Origin: an uncultured Clostridia bacterium
Lineage (GTDB): Bacteria > Bacillota > Clostridia > Oscillospirales > Oscillospiraceae
Assembly: GCA_945910975.1 (NCBI GenBank)
Contig: CAMDZY010000057.1
Span: forward strand, 1-9,741
Direction: 5' to 3'
DNA length: 9,741 bases
Position 1 is the stretch's first letter, and every line of letters starts with the position of its first letter. The notes below the pieces were generated by a model, which worked only from the letters and a program-made list of their open reading frames with translations, searched no databases and was not told where the DNA came from. The position numbers and the translations under genes were made by a program. Below, piece after piece: positions 5,817-9,741 of the stretch.

Positions 5817-8255
5817 TTAATTTTTTTCAAGGATAATTGATGAATAAGTTCCTCCAAGTGCCATTGTGCTAAGGCAAACATTACGAATTCCCTTCTTCTC
5901 ATTGGTCTTGCGATAATGGGATGCAATATCGGATTTCAGCTCCGGCAGATCATCCGGCATACCAATGACCTCCTGATGGAGCATGGAATAAAGTGCAGCC
6001 AGCAGGCCATAACCCGAGTTGCTGCCGGACGCGATACCCAGCATCGGCGAAACCATGCTGCAAGCAACATCCTCCGCCAGCAGGCCTTCTTGAATCAGGC
6101 GTTGCAGCGCATGGATATCTGCGGCATCACAGTTGGGAATGCCCATTGCGGCAGGGATGTAAAGGTCAATTTTGTCCTCACCGCTGTCCTGAATCGCGCG
6201 TTTCACGCATTCGTACAGCTCCTCGCCCTGCGGCGAAACCGTGCCAAGGTGATAGTTGTCTGAAGTCGTGGCATAGCCCTTGACAGAAGCATAGATGTTC
6301 GCGTTACGTGCAGCTGCGTGCTGCTCGGTTTCCAGCATCAGTGCCACTGCACCGGGCGAAAGCACCATACCGTCTGCCTGTTCGGAGAGCGGCGCAAACT
6401 TTGTTCTCGACAGCAGATGCACTTTGTCATTGCCAAGGATCAGCGGGTCATTGCATTCGTCCGCGCCGATCATAATGATTGCGTCTGCCATGTCACTATT
6501 CAAAAGTTCTGTTGCATAGTCGAATGCAACCAGGAAGGATGCCGTGCCGGAAGAAAGCGTTGAGGTCGGCCCCTTGAGCATATTGGCAATGCAGAAGTTG
6601 CCGGGCGCGGCGTTGATCACGCTGTTGGGGAAGTCGGACAGGCTGATTGAGCCGATGCCCTTCGTCACAATGCTTTTGTCGATGTTGACGATCGTAGCCA
6701 GCGGACCTGTTCCTGTGGCATAGATCACGCCGATTCGTTCAGTATTATTTCTTGTTACCGTCAACTTGCTGTGATCGAGTGCCTGTTTACCGGCAGTCAT
6801 CGCCAGCTTGGTCACATCGTCGATCCTGCGGATCACGCGGCCGGGAATGTATTTTTTCCATTCCACCGCGTGCATCGTGCCGGCCTGATTGCACTTTGCC
6901 CCGTCAATTGTAACATTTTCAATGTTGACGCTTCTGGATGCAAATGTGTTCCACAGTTCTTCCAAATTCTCACCGCCAACGCCGCAGCAGCCCATGCCGG
7001 TAATCACAACTTTTTTCTTCTCCAGCGGCTTCACTTCGCGCTTGGTTGTAACCTTCCCCAGCGCCAGACAGCAGTTATTGCCGCCGAACGCGAACGAGTT
7101 GGAGAGAATAATGTCACAGTCATGCTTTTGAGCCGTATTCGGAACCAAATTGATGGGTGATTCGGCATCGCTCTGGAAATTGACCGTAGGCGGCAGCAAG
7201 CCATTGTTCAGTGTCATAATCGACACCACGCACTCCTCTGCCCCGGCTGCGCCCAAGCAGTGGCCAATTGCGCCCTTGATACTGCTCAACGGCACCTCGG
7301 AAATCTTATCGCCGAAGACGGTTTTAAACGCAGAGCGCTCCGCCTTATCATTTGCAGTTGTGCCGGTGCCGTGGCCGTTGACATAGGAAACAGCCTCTTT
7401 TTGAATCCCGGCAAGATTGATTGCCGTATTCATGGCACGCGATGCACCGCCGCCGCCCAAGTCAGGTGCAGTCGGATGATAGGCATCCGCACTCAAGCCG
7501 TAGCCAAGTACCTCTGCATAAATGGTTGCATTTCTTGCCACGGCGTGTTCATAGTCCTCCAGCATGACAAACGCGCCGCCCTCGCCCAAGTTGATCCCAT
7601 GGCTGCCGCTGTAAGGCTGGCAGGGATTGGGGTCAAGCGCCTTCAGGGAGTTGAACCCGGCGAAAGAGAACACACAAAGCGGGTCAACACCGCCAATCAG
7701 CATCGCGTCATGCTTGCCGCTCTTGATCATATCCGCGCCATAGCCCACGATATTGCCACTGGCAGCGCAAGCGGTTGAAATGACATTTTTTACGCCTTTA
7801 AATTGATATTTTTTTGCGATCACGTCCACCACGGCGTGCAGCGGATACAGATACAGATATTTTTCATCCGCATCATCAATATTGCCATCCTTCAGCCACT
7901 GCCGATGGAATGTCTGGCCGCTCAGCATACCGCCAAGCGAGGTGCCGATGGCAACACCCCTGCGATAGGGGTCTTCCGCATTTGCATCAAATCCGGCATG
8001 GGTCAGACATTCTTTTGCCGCCATGATCGCGATTTGTGCGCATCTGTCATAGGGAACGTTGTTTTCCTCAAAGAACGGATCCACCTCTGTCAGGTTCTGG
8101 ATCTCGCCCACCGAGCCTTTATAGTCACCGTCGACAGAGGAAAAGACCTTCGCGGTTATCCCACTGTCGCCGCGAAACAGCCTCTGCTCAACTTCTTCTT
8201 TGTTTTTGCCAAGCGCATTGATAATACCATAGCCGGTAACGACAACTCGCTTCAT
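5817..8255 (-). CDS. Fused ketosynthase / chain-length-factor-like protein (KS-CLF)
   Basis: This 812-residue protein contains two complete thiolase-fold ketosynthase domains. Domain 1 (about 1-401) is FabF-like with an intact triad: C163 in STACAASGN, H295 in NGHGTGT and H332 in IGHCLGAAG. After a short Lys/Glu-rich linker (about 402-415), domain 2 restarts with VVITGMGCCGVGG (416-428) and ends near 812. Domain 2 has lost the triad: the Cys site reads SSGTASF (T571), the first His region reads YIPAAMGIPN, and the second His aligns with I741. This pattern of active KS plus inactive partner is that of type II KS/CLF heterodimers, where domain 1 condenses malonyl units and domain 2 shapes chain length. 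In those systems the two are normally separate, coupled genes; here they are one chain, with no stop or frameshift at the junction. The start at 8255 is chosen from its ribosome binding site. It would need an acyl carrier protein, which is not in the window. Product class is inferred as a polyene or polyketide-like acyl chain. Confidence 0.93.
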   Translation of the reverse strand: MKRVVVTGYGIINALGKNKEEVEQRLFRGDSGITAKVFSSVDGDYKGSVGEIQNLTEVDPFFEENNVPYDRCAQIAIMAAKECLTHAGFDANAEDPYRRGVAIGTSLGGMLSGQTFHRQWLKDGNIDDADEKYLYLYPLHAVVDVIAKKYQFKGVKNVISTACAASGNIVGYGADMIKSGKHDAMLIGGVDPLCVFSFAGFNSLKALDPNPCQPYSGSHGINLGEGGAFVMLEDYEHAVARNATIYAEVLGYGLSADAYHPTAPDLGGGGASRAMNTAINLAGIQKEAVSYVNGHGTGTTANDKAERSAFKTVFGDKISEVPLSSIKGAIGHCLGAAGAEECVVSIMTLNNGLLPPTVNFQSDAESPINLVPNTAQKHDCDIILSNSFAFGGNNCCLALGKVTTKREVKPLEKKKVVITGMGCCGVGGENLEELWNTFASRSVNIENVTIDGAKCNQAGTMHAVEWKKYIPGRVIRRIDDVTKLAMTAGKQALDHSKLTVTRNNTERIGVIYATGTGPLATIVNIDKSIVTKGIGSISLSDFPNSVINAAPGNFCIANMLKGPTSTLSSGTASFLVAFDYATELLNSDMADAIIMIGADECNDPLILGNDKVHLLSRTKFAPLSEQADGMVLSPGAVALMLETEQHAAARNANIYASVKGYATTSDNYHLGTVSPQGEELYECVKRAIQDSGEDKIDLYIPAAMGIPNCDAADIHALQRLIQEGLLAEDVACSMVSPMLGIASGSNSGYGLLAALYSMLHQEVIGMPDDLPELKSDIASHYRKTNEKKGIRNVCLSTMALGGTYSSIILEKN

Positions 8256-8263
8256 TGTTTTTT

Positions 8264-8268
8264 CCTCC
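8264..8268 (-). promoter_or_regulatory. Ribosome binding site fixing the KS-CLF start
   Basis: GGAGG is placed 8 nt before the ATG at 8255. It overlaps the codons of an in-frame ATG at 8270 that would add five residues (MEEKT). The upstream ATG has no purine-rich site at proper distance, so 8255 is the likely start. Confidence 0.8.
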
Positions 8269-8281
8269 ATCTTATATGATA

Positions 8282-9367
8282 TTACTCCATCTGGGAATCC
8301 CAGCTGAGCGGGCGAACGAAGGGAGAAGAAACAGTAACAACCGCAACATCTCCGCCTGCCTTTACGGTCAGCGGAATGCCGGAAACTGCAACTCTTGCCT
8401 CAAGCAGCAAATAGCCAAGCACGCCGTTGAGCGCCGGGTCAAACTTGCTGTAGACCACCTTGCCGACCGCTTCATCTTCCAGATATACTTCCGAGCCGTC
8501 CGGAATTTCGCTTGCATTCGCTGCAACAAAGCCAACGCAGGATTTTTCCAGCTTCTGTTCAAACTGTTCCATCAGCACATCTCTGCCGCAGTATTCTTCC
8601 TTGTCGAACTGAACGAACCACTGATAGCCCATTTCCAGCAGGTTGGCCTGCTTGACGGTCGCTTCGTTGATGATTGGCTGGTTGACCTCGACCATGCAGA
8701 CATCCAGCGCGTCGGTGCCGCACCAAGTCAAGGAATAGTCGTTCAGCAGTGCTTCTGCCAGCTTGTGGATGGCATCGTTGCTGCCCAACATTGCATAGCC
8801 GTATTCACCGGATCTGCCGATTCTCGAGAGCATAATTTTTTCCGATGCGAAGTCCACGCGAACCATATCGCGCAGCGGCAGCGTTTCGATCGGGAAATCA
8901 AAAATTTCCTTGGCAACCTTCCAAGACTTTTCGCCCTCCATGAAAATCAGGTGGTTATCCTGCGTCATGTCCGAAATTTTTACGCAGTCGCCCAGCTTTT
9001 CCTGCACCCATGCCGTAACCGCAGCCGCATTTTCCGGCGGAACCAGCAGCACGACGGTGTCATCGTCGTTGCACACGTACGCAAGCCCCAGTGCTTCGGC
9101 GTTTTCGTTCAGGAAGAAGCACTCGGCGATCTTGCCGGAGTTCAGATAGCGGATATCCTTTGTGACATAAGCATCAACTTCCTCGATGACATTTTCGCCC
9201 TCCAGCTTCAGGATAGCGTAGCCGATGCCATCCACAAGTGCGACACCATGGCGGAAAACTTCATATTCTGCCTTTGTGTCGGCAAAACGGGTGGGGACCT
9301 CGCAGGCATTCACTTCTGCAAAAGCAGCGCCTTCCGGATATAAATCAGTTAAAATACTTTTTTTCAT
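8282..9367 (-). CDS. GcvT-fold (aminomethyltransferase/T-protein family) protein with altered active site
   Basis: The 361-residue protein follows the glycine-cleavage T-protein architecture at near-usual length. Its N-terminal segment (EYEVFRHGVALVDGIGYAIL) matches E..vR...gl.DlS. A central SRIGRSGEYGYAM (181-193) matches SRtGYTGEdGfE. A later FDKEEYCGRDVL (254-265) matches D...fiGkeaL, and a small C-terminal barrel domain follows. Key family residues differ: the Asp that acts in T-protein (human Asp101) aligns by eye with V117 in VPPENAAAVTAW, and the RD-x-LRLE stretch is CGTDALDVCMVE. Canonical glycine cleavage is therefore unlikely, and no gcvH or gcvP is nearby. The fold binds folate in most members, so a one-carbon transfer or demethylation on the product, or a non-catalytic role, is possible but unproven. 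It lies between dehydratase and ketosynthase genes, with AGGAG 8 nt before its ATG. Confidence 0.82.
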   Translation of the reverse strand: MKKSILTDLYPEGAAFAEVNACEVPTRFADTKAEYEVFRHGVALVDGIGYAILKLEGENVIEEVDAYVTKDIRYLNSGKIAECFFLNENAEALGLAYVCNDDDTVVLLVPPENAAAVTAWVQEKLGDCVKISDMTQDNHLIFMEGEKSWKVAKEIFDFPIETLPLRDMVRVDFASEKIMLSRIGRSGEYGYAMLGSNDAIHKLAEALLNDYSLTWCGTDALDVCMVEVNQPIINEATVKQANLLEMGYQWFVQFDKEEYCGRDVLMEQFEQKLEKSCVGFVAANASEIPDGSEVYLEDEAVGKVVYSKFDPALNGVLGYLLLEARVAVSGIPLTVKAGGDVAVVTVSSPFVRPLSWDSQME

Positions 9368-9389
9368 CGTACAAACTCCTTCTGTGTTT

Positions 9390-9741
9390 TCAAGGTCTTT
9401 CGCTGACAGAAATAATACCGTCTACCACGTTTTTCCCGTCAACATAGGCTTCCACTTTAATTTGTGATAAATTTTGGAACTGCACTTTTTTATAAACCCG
9501 CAGCTCCAAGGTATCGCCGGGATGGACGGTCTGTTTGAATTTGACATTTTTAATGTCAACCAGATAGCCTACCTTCGAGGCGATGTTGGAAAAATCAATG
9601 TCAGAATTTTCAAGATTGTCCCAGTCTGTCGATTCCGGGAAGTACCCCGTGCAGTACATTACCGCCGTCAACTGTGCCAAACTTTCCACGATCAGGACGC
9701 CCGGTACGATCGGTTCGCCCGGAAAATGGCCGGTGAAATAC
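9390..9741 (-). CDS. FabZ-like 3-hydroxyacyl-ACP dehydratase, C-terminal part (5' end cut by window edge)
   Basis: The frame is open to the right edge, and 116 residues are visible. They begin YFTGHFPGEPIVPGVLIVES and continue LAQLTAVMY, the signature of FabZ/FabA-type hotdog dehydratases. The His of GHFPG and the Glu of VESLAQ are the catalytic pair. A later KFKQTVHPGDTLELRV matches the family's F-x-x-x-V-x-P-G-D segment. The visible part ends normally with ISVSERP and a stop 22 nt before the GcvT-like gene. A GTG codon at 9689 encodes the Val before E-S-L and is internal, not the start; the true start lies beyond the window. The enzyme removes water from 3-hydroxyacyl-ACP to give trans-2-enoyl-ACP. 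Beside a KS-CLF and without an enoyl reductase in view, it would fit polyene formation, which is inference. Primary fatty-acid FabZ is the alternative, but the neighbours argue for a pathway-specific copy. Confidence 0.9.
   Translation of the reverse strand, partial: YFTGHFPGEPIVPGVLIVESLAQLTAVMYCTGYFPESTDWDNLENSDIDFSNIASKVGYLVDIKNVKFKQTVHPGDTLELRVYKKVQFQNLSQIKVEAYVDGKNVVDGIISVSERP

Noticed and set aside
8291..8303. Perfect small palindrome CTGGG-AAT-CCCAG as a terminator or regulatory hairpin
   Set aside because: It is a 5-bp stem inside the last codons of the GcvT-like gene, with no T-tract after it, and could occur by chance.
8255..9343. Long plus-strand open frame (362 codons) opposite the GcvT-like gene
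   Set aside because: It mirrors the minus-strand gene almost exactly. Its translation has no recognisable motifs, is rich in His, Gln and Cys as antisense shadows often are, and has no ribosome binding site. The minus-strand frame has clear family signatures.
8282..9367. Genuine glycine-cleavage T-protein (gcvT)
   Set aside because: No gcvH or gcvP neighbours, the catalytic Asp position appears to be Val, and the operon is of acyl-chain biosynthesis type.
9390..9689. A separate 99-residue protein starting at the GTG at 9689
   Set aside because: The frame continues upstream into GHFPGEPIVPGVLIV, the catalytic part of FabZ, so the GTG is an internal Val codon.
1..9741. CRISPR arrays, tRNA/rRNA genes, insertion sequences, attachment sites
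   Set aside because: No regularly spaced repeats, RNA-gene signatures, transposase-like proteins or terminal inverted repeats were seen; nearly all of the sequence is coding on the minus strand.

Overview
The window carries a single run of ten genes, all on the minus strand, so transcription reads from high to low coordinates. Both end genes are cut by the window edges. Gaps are short (overlaps of 14 and 4 nt, otherwise 6 to 131 nt) and there is no opposing gene, so this looks like one operon or the middle of one. Base composition is balanced to slightly AT-leaning, and strong AGGAGG-type ribosome binding sites sit 7 to 9 nt before most starts. With the protein families seen, this suggests an anaerobic Bacillota (Clostridia-like) host; that is an inference, because no taxonomic marker is present.

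Layout in transcription order: a FabZ-like 3-hydroxyacyl-ACP dehydratase (9741-9390, 5' cut); a GcvT/aminomethyltransferase-fold protein (9367-8282); a ketosynthase fused to a chain-length-factor-like second ketosynthase in one 812-residue chain (8255-5817); a small hotdog thioesterase (5778-5431); a UDP-sugar-type glycosyltransferase (5444-4155); a flavoprotein with a four-Cys iron-sulfur-type motif and a C-terminal extension (4148-3084); a DrrA/DrrB-like ABC exporter (2983-2063 and 2066-1218); a PIG-L/LmbE-family zinc deacetylase (1086-379); and the start of a GNAT-like acetyltransferase (326-1).

Read together, this is a biosynthetic gene cluster of type II fatty-acid/polyketide character. 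The ketosynthase/chain-length-factor pair and dehydratase would build an acyl or polyene chain on a carrier protein. The thioesterase would release or edit it, the glycosyltransferase would add a sugar, the flavoprotein would supply a redox step, and the ABC pair would export the product. The deacetylase suggests the sugar is an N-acetylhexosamine that is later deacetylated, and the GNAT could re-acylate an amine. No acyl carrier protein, ketoreductase, acyltransferase or phosphopantetheinyl transferase is inside the window; they are expected beyond position 9741, since the cluster clearly continues that way.

The most unusual points are the ketosynthase/chain-length-factor fusion as a free-standing protein, and a GcvT-fold protein that appears to have lost canonical T-protein residues lying between the dehydratase and the ketosynthase. 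Smaller points are an imperfect 20-bp direct repeat at the ABC ATPase start and a stable hairpin without a T-tract after the permease gene. I cannot name the product.
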